Positions 10,606 through 21,601 of a DNA stretch of 64,000 nucleotides are shown in pieces. Below the pieces are notes generated by a model that did not search any database, had not been told where the DNA came from, and saw only the letters and a list, made by a program, of their open reading frames with translations. The position numbers and the translations under genes are program-made. Location of the stretch: positions 23,753,171 through 23,817,170 of the forward strand of contig OY755047.1 in NCBI GenBank assembly GCA_963576565.1, read 5' to 3'. Numbering within the stretch: the stretch's first letter is position 1; every line of letters starts with the position of its first letter. This DNA comes from Aspidapion aeneum (lineage: Eukaryota > Arthropoda > Insecta > Coleoptera > Brentidae).

Positions 10606-11763
10606 ATGTAACAAAAAAAAACAAATGTCAATAATATTGTAGCTACAATAAAATGAGCATGGCTATTATTTTAATTATTTTGCGAGCAGAAATACTAATA
10701 ATCTTGGTATATCTCAAAAACTACTTGATTTATTAAAAAATGTGTAATTACAAAATGTATTTGCCTTTAAAAAAGGACTATAACAAGCGTTTAAATATTA
10801 AAATGGGATGACTGGGTAGGGAGATACGCTTAAACAAAAAAATCTATCAATTTGGAGGCCATTTTCAAAGATGGCGGCTAAACGACCATGAGTTCAACCA
10901 CGTGACCAAACTTTTTTTATACACCTATGGGCGCTTAACAATGCCCCGCAGTTAAACTGAGCGCACGTATTAGGTCACACGTGACAGTAGCCAGCGCCTA
11001 GACTAACTAGAAAAATGGCAAAAAATTGAAAAAATTTCGAGAAGAGGATCAGCTAGGATTTATATGAATATCACTCTGAAGTCAGGAAAGAGTCCATATT
11101 CAAAATGTGCAATTAGTTTTTGGAACCATTTTTATGTAACCTATACTTCGTTCAGGCACACTGTGTTATGTTTATGGAAGGCTTAATAATAATCGAGACA
11201 TATGTACTTAAGTATAAGTTTGACTCACCGAAAGCATATTGTAGAATCTTGACCTTCTAGATCCTTCAGGTATTCCATTTATGTCTATATTTTACCGAAC
11301 CACCTCGAAACCATGCCGCTTAAGACAATCTTAAGCAAACACTTTATTTTATCGTTCATTTCACTCACTGAAAAGTTAAATCTTTAGGAAACATTTTCAC
11401 TGCACTAAAGAATCTTTTAATACTACCACTAAAAACTGGGTGTTTTTTTTTAAATAATATAATAAAAAATAGTAACTTTTTTTTTACCCAAAAAAAAATT
11501 GAAGATGGAAGTTTTACACTACCGTAAATCGATTGGCTATGGGTCAATTAATTTTAAGTCGCCGGGTGTTTGCCTCAAATTTGAGTAAGAGCGTATGTGT
11601 GACGTCATAAACTCAAGAATGCCATTTTTCCATGTTGTTCACAAACTTTGGGTTCTAACTTTTGTCACATCAACTTTACAGAAAAACTTTTGATTTGTTC
11701 GCAATAGAACAGTAATTTAATTGTTGTTTTAATAAGCTTCATATCTTAAGAACTAAAAGTAAG
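10606..11763. other. AT-rich intergenic sequence
   Basis: No gene recognised. A minus-strand open frame near 11365-11547 consists of low-complexity A/T runs. A motif AAGATGGCGGC near 10870 resembles one found in neighbouring repeats, which suggests decayed repeat DNA. Confidence 0.35.
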
Positions 11764-12596
<833 letters not shown>

Positions 12597-13040
12597 AAAA
12601 ATAAATTTTAATGGTATTGGATTTTTTCTGACAGGTCTTTAAATTCTAAACAAAAAGGCTGTGTTTTTAAAATGCCTGACAGGGAAAAAAAATAATTTAA
12701 CACGGTAAGGAAGCGGTGGACACCTATTTTAATAGAAACTTTTATTCATAAAATAACCCAAACATGACCCCTGTATCATATCTACAAAACAAAAAGTTTT
12801 AACCAAAAGTTATTTAAACTTTTCTCTTGTTTTCACTTCCGTCTCCTATTACCCATTTCAATATGATACATCATTTTAATAATTAATAAAAAAACAACGA
12901 AATACCCATAAGTCAAACCGAATAAAAAGTAGGTGATGTTCAAGTCTAGAAAAGAACGAAATAAATTTCAAAAGTATACAGGGTGTAAACGGTATGACTA
13001 ATATTCTAATGTGAGATGAAGGAAATCAAAATAAAATAAA

Positions 13041-13508
13041 TGGATCCATGACGGACTAGCTGCCTATTAGCCCACCTCAAGTGAAGCCATGATATATTAT
13101 AAATCTTAAAAACAGTTTTTTTATAAATATCTCAGAAACGAAAGCTTCTAATAAGTTTTTGGTTATAACACATATTATTGAGAAAAATATGATCTACTAT
13201 ATTCCGAAACCCGCATATTCATGCGATTCTTCGTTAAAAAGTTAGCATTTAAAAAAAAAAATTTACCAAAATCTAATCAGCTCCTTACAGTGTCAAACAC
13301 TATTTTACCTGAAAATTTAATTAAAATCGGTATAGCGGTTAAGGAGCTATTGTGTTACGGACAGACATATACACACAAAGACAGATATCACGACGATATT
13401 GCAAACGTAGGTAAAATACACCCAAATTAAAAATATTCGGCGTTATCTCAAAAAAAAATCCTCGAAAATAATACCTTCTCTAGCCATTGCTGCGCGGGCT
13501 AGGAAAGT
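13041..13508 (+). mobile_element. second copy of the hairpin-ended interspersed repeat
   Basis: Begins GGATCCATGACGGAC and ends with a hairpin, ACCTTCTCTAGCC ... GGGCTAGGAAAGT. Its internal blocks match the copy at 11764-12596 (GAAAATTTAATTAAAATCGG; TTGTGTTACGGACAGACAT). It has no GT expansion. The ~440 bp between the two copies is AT-rich, holds a TACAGGGTGTAAAC motif near 12979, and shows nothing else recognisable. Confidence 0.7.
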
Positions 13509-13550
13509 AAAAATGCGCCAAATGATTATATTGCTAATTATAATATTTTT

Positions 13551-15110
13551 CTAAACAATACCCGAATATCTGTCAGCCTCTCCGAGGAGAGACGTAGAAG
13601 TACATGGAGAGGAAGTAATCATCGAAAAATAAATGATAAAGAATAGTATTAAAAAGCTTAAATCCGGAAAAGCTAGGGGACCTGGTGGAATATATGCTAA
13701 AATGCTCAAATATGGATCAGAGAAACTACTCGAAAATATCACATATATTATCAATCAATGTATAAACGGACATCCAGTACCTGATGATTGGAAAATTGCA
13801 TTAATGTCCTCAATACATAAAAAAGGAAACCAGCTGGATTGCAACAATTACCGAGGAACTTCAGGACCCAGTACTCTAAGTAGATTGTACGGAGGATTCT
13901 TAGAGATCTAATAGTGAATGATTTTCATGAACAAGAAGAAGAAGAGCAAAGTGGGTTTCCTGCAGGCAGATCTTGTAGTGATAATGTTTTTGTCTTAAAC
14001 AAGTTATTGAGAAAAGGAGTGCCAAAAATATAGAGACTCATGTTACCTTTGTGGACCAAGCATATGATACCGTTCCAGTAGAAAAATTATGGACATTGTT
14101 AGAGCAAACTAATATCAATCATACACACATAAAAGCGATAAAAAAACTATACAAAGGGTCAAAATCTAAAATTAAAATTGGAAATCGACTTTCAAAAGAA
14201 TTCCTAGTAAGGCTTAAGACAGGGATGTTGTACCTTCAACTCTTTTTAAAATAGATATCGCATTAGCTCTAAAAAACTGAAAACGTAAAGTGCACGGCAT
14301 CGGAATACAACTTAACGACCGATTTGCCATAAACACACTATAGTTTGCTGACGACCAAATAATTGTAGCTAATGATAAAGAAGACATGGAGTATATGATG
14401 AGAAAGTTAACGCAAGAATACCAAAAGTGGGGATTAACAGTGAACGTGGACAAGACACAGTATAATACTTATGTATTGGAAACGAATCCAGTGAGTTGGA
14501 ACTAGACAATGGACAAACAATATCTCCAGGCAATGAGTATGTATACTTGGGTGTCACGTTTGATACGACAGGAACAGACTATGATAAACTGGAAAAATGA
14601 AAAGTTAAAGCAAAAAAGGTTATTGGATGTCTTAACAGTATTTTCTGGAGCAGAGAAAAATAATGTAAAATTTAACATATATGAAACAATGGTGAAAAGC
14701 ACGCTGTTGTATGGAATAGACTTGTCGCGTAACAGAAAAATAAAAAACAAAAATGGAAAGAAATGAATGCAATAAGAAGATCAATGAGAATATCTAGAAC
14801 AGATCACATAAGAAATAAGATCATAAAAGAAAGAATGGGAATTGAGGGAATCATAACGGATGACATCACTAAAAGACAACTGATATAGTACGGCCATGTA
14901 CAACGGATGAACGACGAAAGATTATCAAAGCAGGTCCTAGAATGGCAACCAATAGGGCGCAGAAAAAGAGGGCGTCCTAAACTAGAATGGCAACAGTCAA
15001 TCCAAAGATCAATGAGTAAAAAAAACCCGACAGAAGATGATTGTCAGGATCGAAGGAGCGGGAGAATAGGCGTCGGACAACGTAGAAAAACGTTCTAAAC
15101 CGGCATGAGT
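13551..15110 (+). mobile_element. non-LTR retrotransposon, reverse transcriptase region, decayed
   Basis: The most complete copy of this LINE in the window. RT motifs in order: an IKKLKSGKARGPGGI block (13640-13690), DDWKIALMSSIHKKG and NNYRG (13790-13855), EEQSGFPAGRSC-like (13935-13975), FVDQAYDTVPVEKLW (14050-14090), GLRQG with a frameshift soon after (14212), the catalytic FADD box (about 14344), LYGI in the thumb region, and the basic C-terminal tail YGHVQRMNDERLSKQVLEW to a stop at 15096. At least six frameshifts or stops break the frame. The AP-endonuclease half is absent, so this is 5'-truncated. Related to the truncated minus-strand copy at 6425-7283. Confidence 0.85.
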
Positions 15111-16432
15111 ACTAGTATTATTTTTATTATTTTTATAAAATGGCAAGTTGAGTAGAGTCAAAATTACCTCCAAAAGTTGATTAAAAATAATTATTTAAAA
15201 AAAAATTATTTGCACTTACTTAAACCTTTAAAACAGTATTAATGATATGTCGTTGTTATGTGTATCTAGATCTATCTATTTAATAACAAAAAATGTTTTA
15301 AAAAAATGACATTAAATTTTTTTTAATATCATTAGTAATTATTGCTCTTATTTTAGTCCACGACTGTACCAAATTTGATAATTTTACTGGGTTTTTCAAA
15401 AAAGTTATAACAAAAAAGTTTTAAAAAATTTTATCTTGACAACAAAAGAATTTTGTGTTATATAAACCTTTTTTATATTTTGGTACCTTCCATCACTATT
15501 TAAAAAATAAGTCCAAGCGTTTTTTTAAACCGTACATCAAACCGTACACTTTGGAAGACCACATTAAATTTGAATTAAAAACATTCGCCACTAAAATTTA
15601 ACCAGTAAAATCTGGATTAAATAGCAGCAAATAAATTCCAAATCAGGAATAAAATTAGAGAATAAAAAATTATTTAAAAAAGTTTTCTGAGCTTCAGTCG
15701 GGACTTAAACCCTGAACCTCTGGCTTTGTACACTAACGCCCTAACAATAAGGCCACCGAAACAATTATTATAATTTTTTTTGAACTTGCATTTGTCAATT
15801 TTTTTTGTCATTCGTTATCAGATTTCATGCTAAAGTATCAGTTCAGTCAAAACCCATTTTCAGCTGTTCTGTTTGTTGATTTCTTAATTCGTATTTTCAA
15901 TTCTTTCGGTATTTTCTTTAATTTTTCTTCCTTTCGTGTTAAACAAAACTTAAAATTTTTAAAAAAACTTCTATATTAAGGAGGACACGACACGAACATC
16001 CATTTTCAAATAAAATAAAAAATCATAAAAACGTTGGCAAAATTTTATTTTTATTTTTCCGTATAAATGCAAATAAGGTTTTTCGATAGAGAAATTTTTT
16101 TTATGCCGTTTTGAATTTCTTTTTAAGTCGAAAACACTCAGCATAAAACCGACGAAAAATAACAATAATTTCGCTTGCAATAAACCGACACAACTAAAAA
16201 AAAGCACGGTCGATCGAATTATTGAAAGAGATAAACTTGAAAATCTTAAAAGGAAACAGCGTTTTGCAATTACCGTGGTAATCTAAATTCAATACAACTT
16301 GACATTTTCTTTTACTTAGTCTAGGATACTTTTTTTAATGGCAAAAATAATACACCTATAGTATCAAGGCTAATAAAAAAGTTCGCCCTAGTTCTTAACA
16401 AACGTAAAATTTAGTAGCCGTAAATTAAAAAT
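15111..16432. other. AT-rich intergenic sequence with a tRNA-like segment
   Basis: Very AT-rich, with several T runs, and no protein gene recognised. It contains the tRNA-like sequence annotated separately at 15691-15762. Confidence 0.35.
15691..15762 (-). tRNA. tRNA-like pseudogene or tRNA-derived SINE head
   Basis: On the minus strand the 72-nt segment begins GTTTCGG and ends CTGAAGC; these form a 7-bp acceptor stem allowing G-T pairs. GCCT and GGGC can form a D stem, and TTAGT and GCCAG a four-of-five-pair anticodon stem with a 7-nt loop GTACAAA. GGGTTTAAGTCCC resembles a T arm, but only three of its five stem pairs hold. The apparent anticodon would be ACA. The weak T stem suggests a decayed tRNA gene or the Pol III promoter part of a SINE rather than a working tRNA. 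Confidence 0.4.
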
Positions 16433-16722
16433 CAAACAAATTGTGGCTAATCGGGTAAAAATAAGGCTTTTTTGTTTCTCTTGTATTTTTCCGTGGGCAG
16501 CTCGAAAGTTTATCGTCAATGCGACAACTATGCAAGGGTATCACATTGACCAAGCAGTGATCTGAAGAGTCCCAAAAGGACGAAACAGTTGACTGTCAAC
16601 ACTTATTAGGTGTCCATTAGATATTGGACCCCCTAGAGGTTAATCTTTCGAGCTGCCCATGGAAAAACACGAGAGAAACAAAAATCTTTATTTTTACCCG
16701 ATTAGCCACGAAAACTTGTTTG
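16433..16722. mobile_element. MITE with long terminal inverted repeats
   Basis: Both ends carry the inverted block CAAACAA...GTGGCTAATCGGGTAAAAAT, continuing through TTGTTTCTCT and GGGCAGCTCGAAAG, giving about 70-80 bp of imperfect TIR around a unique centre containing CCCAAAAGGACGAAACAG. A single-ended relative lies at about 33490-33600 in mRpS30 intron 1 (GGATAATCGGGTAAAAAAG; GTTAGCTCGAAAGCTTAACC). Confidence 0.82.
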
Positions 16723-17330
16723 ACTAGTTGCTAACTGTCTATGCTTGACCTGTATGCTCACGTATGCTATATATATGGCGGGACGTGACATGCGCAAGAC
16801 AAATGCATATTGAGAGAGAGAGAGAGATATAGAGAGAGATGCGTTATTCGTAGGCTTTTTGATGAAAATTTTACATCTGTTTTAATCCATTACTAATGAT
16901 CCCACCAACACTGTCTGATCTGTTAACAGACCCAAAATTGTCAAAAAGTAAGGTTAGGGTGTCAAATCATTTTTCAGATCTGAACGGTTTAAGCTACAAT
17001 TATGAAACTTAACACGCACATCGGCCTTCACGTGCTTATTCTTTGGCTGTCAAAAATTATATATTGTGCACCTAGGGACGCAAGGGGTAGGCAGAGGCAA
17101 AAATTTTTGTAATTTACAATAAAGAAAGCTTCATTGACTTATACTCTGCCCTATGTCAGCAAATGTGCACCAAAGGGTTGCGGTTGACCACTTCTCAATT
17201 TTATTTTTTACTTGATACTTTGTCTCTGGCTATAAGGGACGCGGGCGTGTGGAGAAAGAGCGGTGGACAAAAAGGACATTCGGAGATCGCGACTTTCACT
17301 TTTTTTTTTCGCTCACTTTTTTTTCGCGAC
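16723..17330. repeat. dispersed repeat fragment and GA microsatellite
   Basis: A (GA)n-rich stretch lies at 16813-16846. The segment 16856-16985, with ACTAATGATCCCACCAACAC and CTGTTAACAGACCC, is repeated at about 27055-27185 and more distantly at 26455-26590 in mRpS30 intron 8. No coding sequence is evident before the LINE fragment begins. Confidence 0.6.
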
Positions 17331-18289
17331 TTTTTTTCACTCGTACTTGACTGGAAGATATCAGATGGTTCGGAATAATGGTTGTGTCTCTTCTTTGTCC
17401 AAAATTAACTTTGGTGTGCCTCTAGGTTCTGTTTTGGGCCCACTGTTTTTTTTTTAATATATTGACTTAAATTTAATAGGGATAAGGGGTATTTTAACAC
17501 TTTTTGCTGACGAAACAATATTAAAAGAAATAGTGTAAGAGGACATACAACGAATTAAAGAGTGGTGTGATGCAAACTTTCTCTGTTTTAACATAGATAA
17601 AACAAAAGTCCTCAGTTTTAAATTTTCTTTTTACGACCTAACTGTTTCCAACCAAAGACTAACTCAGGATGAAAATACTAAATTTTTAGGAATGTACATA
17701 TATAGCCAATAGACAAAATTCCCCTCGCATATTCCCTATCTTAATAAAAAAATATCGATAGCTAGTTACGCCGTTAGACAAAGATTTTTCGAACTTGGTT
17801 GTGAAATGGCCAAAACAACTTATTACGCCCTTGTTGATTCTCATTTGGGCTATGGAATAGCCTTTTGGGGGAATTGCAGTCAGTATTTGTTCAGATCTGT
17901 GTTTGTAATTCAAAAAAGATGCATCAGATATATTTGCGGAGCAAAAATCAGAGACCATTGTAGGCCTTTGTTTATGAGAGAAAAATATTAACTCTTTGTT
18001 GCCTTTTTATACTGGAAACAGTGGTGCTAATTTATAAAAAAATTAAAAATCACACATTTGAACAAACCTACCAAACAAGAAGTCAAGAATATAACAGCAT
18101 ACCACTGCCTATTCCTAGGTCTCAATTGACCCAAAATTCGATAATCTACCGCAGTGTTAACATTTTTAATAAGTTTCCAAATAGACTCAAAAGCATTCAG
18201 TCGGAAAAAATATTTAGGGTTAAGGTAAAAGATTTTCTATTGGAGAAGGCATATTACACTCTTAATGAATTTTTCGAGGACCAGTTATA
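17331..18289 (+). mobile_element. Jockey/CR1-like LINE fragment, RT to C-terminus
   Basis: A different LINE from the copy at 13551. [10 protein letters not shown] and [11 protein letters not shown] (RT motif 4 type) occur near 17330-17440, then a frame change, LTLFADETI-like sequence with the catalytic box as FADE (about 17495-17515), IKEWCDANF, NIDKTKVLSF and TKFLGM. Then YYALVDSHLGYGIAFWGN and QKRCIRYICG, and a C-terminal region to a stop at 18288. The last 89 codons (18021-18290) are open. FADE replaces the usual FADD, so one catalytic aspartate is lost. The 5' end is truncated inside T-rich sequence. Confidence 0.8.
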
Positions 18290-18585
18290 GGATAATTGAC
18301 AAATATATTTAAACATTAAATCTTTTTTATTTTACTTGCGTATGTATCAGATTGTTCATTGTTTCTTGAGTTTTATATCTAACTTTAACATATTTTATTT
18401 TAACATATTTTGACGTTTTAACATATTTTAACATGCTTTAACATATTTTAACATGTTTTAACATATTTTACCATATTTTAATTTAATGGTCAAGAGAATT
18501 TCGTTGTATTTCGATAAAAGTAAGTGACTGCATTAGAATAGGTGTGATAGGTGGAAAGAGAGCATATTTGCAAAGGTAAAAGAGA
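18290..18585 (+). repeat. AT-rich spacer with TTTAACATA minisatellite
   Basis: From 18385 to about 18485 the motif TTTTAACATA recurs roughly nine times at 10-15-bp spacing. It directly follows the LINE's 3' end and may have grown from that element's 3' tail. Confidence 0.65.
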
Positions 18586-19465
18586 AGGCCAGGCTGCCAG
18601 AGAAGCGGTTAAGGGAGAAAAAGAGATACCGTGTAACCATACCGCCAAGGGATGCATGGAAGGAGGACGGAGTTGAATTCCTTAGCGATGCCACGGTCTG
18701 CTATACAGACGGATCAAGGCTGACAGACCGGAATTCGACCGGTGCAGGAGTGTACGTGGAAAGCAAGGGTATTGGAAAAAGCTACTCGCTGGGATCCAAT
18801 GCAACATTCTTCCAGGTGGAGGTTTAAGCTATACTGGCGGTAACATGAAAGGAAGAAATTAGGAACGAAACAGGAAAACGGATCTGCATCTGCTTAGACA
18901 GTCAAGCTGCGCTGAAAGCACTGTGCAAACCAACCATGTCCGCGGGTTTGGTGCGAATGCACTTCAGGAGTTGGCCGGCGTAAGAGAGGTGGAGCTCGTA
19001 TGGGTCCCAGGTCACATGGGAGTCCCAGGAAACGAGAAAGCCGACAAACTCACCAGGGAAGGATCCCGGCATAAATGGGTCGGGCCAGAGCCTTTCCTGG
19101 GGCTCACAAGAGGGAAAATGAAATTGGCCCTAACAGAGTGGACCCAAAAAGAGATACAAAAGGAATGGATCAACACAGAAAACGCCAGACAGGTGAAGGA
19201 GTATGTGATAGAATACAGTAAGTCCCGTAGGGATTGGCTGCTCCGTAGAACACGAAGAGAGGTAGGAGCCATAGTGAGAGTCCTAACCGGACACTGCGTC
19301 CTTCAAGGACACCTGGCAAGGAGGAAGTAAAGGAGGACGCGACGTGCGGGCGATGTTGGGCCGAGGACGAGACCTCGGCGCATTTCCTCTCATCATGTGA
19401 AGCATACAAGGAGGCAAGAAGAGAGATATTCGAATAGGAAGCCTTTGAGACGGAGGACCTTCCAT
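18586..19465 (+). mobile_element. LINE fragment encoding RNase H and a C-terminal zinc motif
   Basis: The 3' part of an RNase H-bearing LINE (R1/I-like group by domain content). VCYTDGSRL (first RNase H aspartate) is near 18690, then a stop where GAGVYVES...FQVEV runs into a TAA, CLDSQAAL (third acidic position) near 18895, a frameshift, then LVWVPGHMGVPGNEKADKL (18983-19055), carrying the conserved H and D. After a stop at 19328-19330 the frame still reads CGRCWAEDETSAHFLSSC, a zinc-knuckle-like end. GC content is clearly higher than in the flanks, and decay is mild, so the insertion is probably younger than its neighbours. Confidence 0.85.
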
Positions 19466-19774
19466 TCCATAAAAAGGTTTTTACAGAAAAAATATCTTGC
19501 AAAAAAAGAGCACGGTAAGGTGTAATCAGAAAATCGATATCTTTAGTAACAACCGAGTTTCCCCTTTTATTCGCATCGAAAATGGGACACGCTGTACTAA
19601 GACTATTTAAGTGCAACACAATAACCGTGGGTTCGTTTTAACATAATCCACAAATCAAGTTGAGATACAATTCGAGCTCAAGTTGAATTGATTTTTTACA
19701 CCAATTTGTTCATGTTAAAATTTTTTTTTTTTAACTACCTTGTCGTTTTTTTTCTTAGTCTTTATTTTTGAAGT
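19466..19774. other. AT-rich spacer
   Basis: Contains the last recognisable LINE-derived bases at its left and T runs at its right. No gene seen. Confidence 0.3.
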
Positions 19775-19781
19775 CTAAAAC

Positions 19782-20816
19782 CACGGATCACCTAACAAAC
19801 AGATAGGGAACTCAGGTGGTGGGGGGTGCTACGCGCATCTTTCACGCAGCCTGCCATTTTGGGGTCAACCACTCCAGAGGCGCATTCTGTATTTCAATAT
19901 TTTTTAAACTTTTAGTACTTGTTGCGCATTAGTGGTATGTCGATGTGAATTTTGTCTTTGATAAATGTGATTTTTTATATATAATAATTAAATGTCCTAG
20001 GAGATGCGTCTGTAAATGATTTAAGTACAAAGTAAAAATAATTCGCCGCGAGATTTTTGTTTCATGATATTACCATTGTTTTATTTAGCTGCACTCGCTT
20101 TTTTCAAACTTTCCAACTAGGTCTTTGGTGGTAACTATACAATTCAGCATTTTTTTAATTAGATTTTTTTTTTAACCTAAACTAAAAAAAAGTAAAATGG
20201 CGGATCCAAAACGGCGGACTTTATTATTTTCACACCGAATTCCCTCAAACTTGAAACATCGCGGCGCTTAAGGTCATTTAATAGAATTGTTGACTTAAAA
20301 TGGATGCTTCAAAATGACGGATTTTCCCATTTCTGAACCTACATGCATCAAACTCGGAACTTTGAGATCTTTCAGGTCGTTGATTATGATTTTTAACTTA
20401 AACTTAAAAAAAATCACATTGACGGACCCAAAATTGTGCACTTTAATATTTTCACACCGATTTGCATCAAACTTGAAACATCGCGGCGCTTAAGGTAATT
20501 CAATAGAATTTTTGACCCAAATTTAAAAACAAGAAAATGGAGGCTCCAAAATGGCGGTTTTTGCCATTTATGAATCAATATGCATCAAACTTTGAGATCT
20601 TTTAGGTCGCTGATTATTATTTTACAAAACTATTTAAGGTTTTTATTGTTTCTGGCAGTAAAAATATTTTTTCGTAAAAACTATCTGAAACATTCATATT
20701 TTATCGCAAATTTATTTTAGTCCGGCCCTGAGTTTGACTCCCAATGCCCAGCGATCGTTGAATTCAGCGAGATCAAAGACCACCAGCCGGCTTATATATC
20801 TGTTTGGTGATCCGTG
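19782..20816. mobile_element. TIR DNA transposon, non-autonomous, 7-bp target duplication
   Basis: The left end is CACGGATCACC then TAAC, then AAACAGATA; the right end on the opposite strand is CACGGATCACCAAACAGATA. The flanks are identical: CTAAAAC at 19775-19781 and at 20817-20823. The interior has no transposase. It carries two tandem units of about 245-250 bp (20195-20640, each with AACTTGAAACATCGCGGCGC, TTGAGATCTTT and a GCTCCAAAATGG-like block) and one AATTCGCCGCGAG motif (20041) shared with repeats at 25027 and 37586. Duplications of 7-8 bp occur in several superfamilies, and I cannot choose between them. Confidence 0.8.
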
Positions 20817-21043
20817 CTAAAACCATCTATATAATAATACACAATAATAAATAAGGATATTTAGCAGCATTTTCTTGATACAAAACTAGCAGCTGCTCCT
20901 GGCTACGGTTGGTAGTAAACCATATGTAGAAGCTCAATTACATATTTTTATCAGACCATTTTGTGACATAGAGGCTTTTGCCAAACATGTGTAATCCATT
21001 TTTGGTTATGGAAGTCCTTGAAACTTGGAGGGGTTGTTAACTC

Positions 21044-21601
21044 TATGAAGATATACGACTGTGCAAATTCCCGATATTTATTATTTTTTTGATTTTCTCC
21101 CATTTTTGCAGCCTCTCCTGACTTAATACAAGTTTTAGGAATATATGATGGAGCTACGGTGTCCCTACAAGTAGCATCCCAGAGCAAAGCCTTTCCTCTC
21201 TTCCAAGGAACCAGGGTCATGCCATCCGCTCTCTTTCCGTCATCCCGACACACTCCAGGTGGTTCTAAAATAGCTGGAAAACCTGCTGAAATAAGTGACC
21301 GTTTAATGATGTCGTTTATCATCCTGTGGCGAACCAAACGACCAGCACTTTTTGTGCAACTTAGTCCATGCAGACCATAAATATCAACTTGCTTGTTGCA
21401 AGTGCAGTCGTGGGGTTCACACACAGGTCGACCAAGTCTAAGCGATATCGATATACGGAAAGACGAGTCGTCTAGAAAATTCCCAAGATTTGAAGAAGGC
21501 AATGCTCTGAGCCAAGCTGAGCTTTCTGGCTCTTGTAGGGCGAGAAGACGTGCCTTAGATGTTAATGAAGTGGAGTGGGCAATTAACTTGTCACAATAGA
21601 A
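21044..21601 (-). pseudogene. restriction-like endonuclease domain of the same element, frameshifted and C-terminally cut
   Basis: Continues the polyprotein in another frame from about 21601: CDKLIAHSTSLTSKARLL, then EPESSAWLRALPSSNLG, ISISLRLGRPVCEPH, a zinc motif of C-x-C-x9-H-x3-C form (CTCNKQVDIYGLHGLSC), GKRADGMTLVPWKRG and ALLWDATCRDT, and KNNKYREF. The order zinc motif, (R/K)-x-D...D and K-x-x-Y matches the PD-(D/E)XK restriction-like endonuclease of RLE-bearing non-LTR elements, which nick the target DNA. Only one frameshift separates it from the RT, so the copy is recent. Sequence after SYIFI (left of 21044) is unrelated. Confidence 0.82.
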
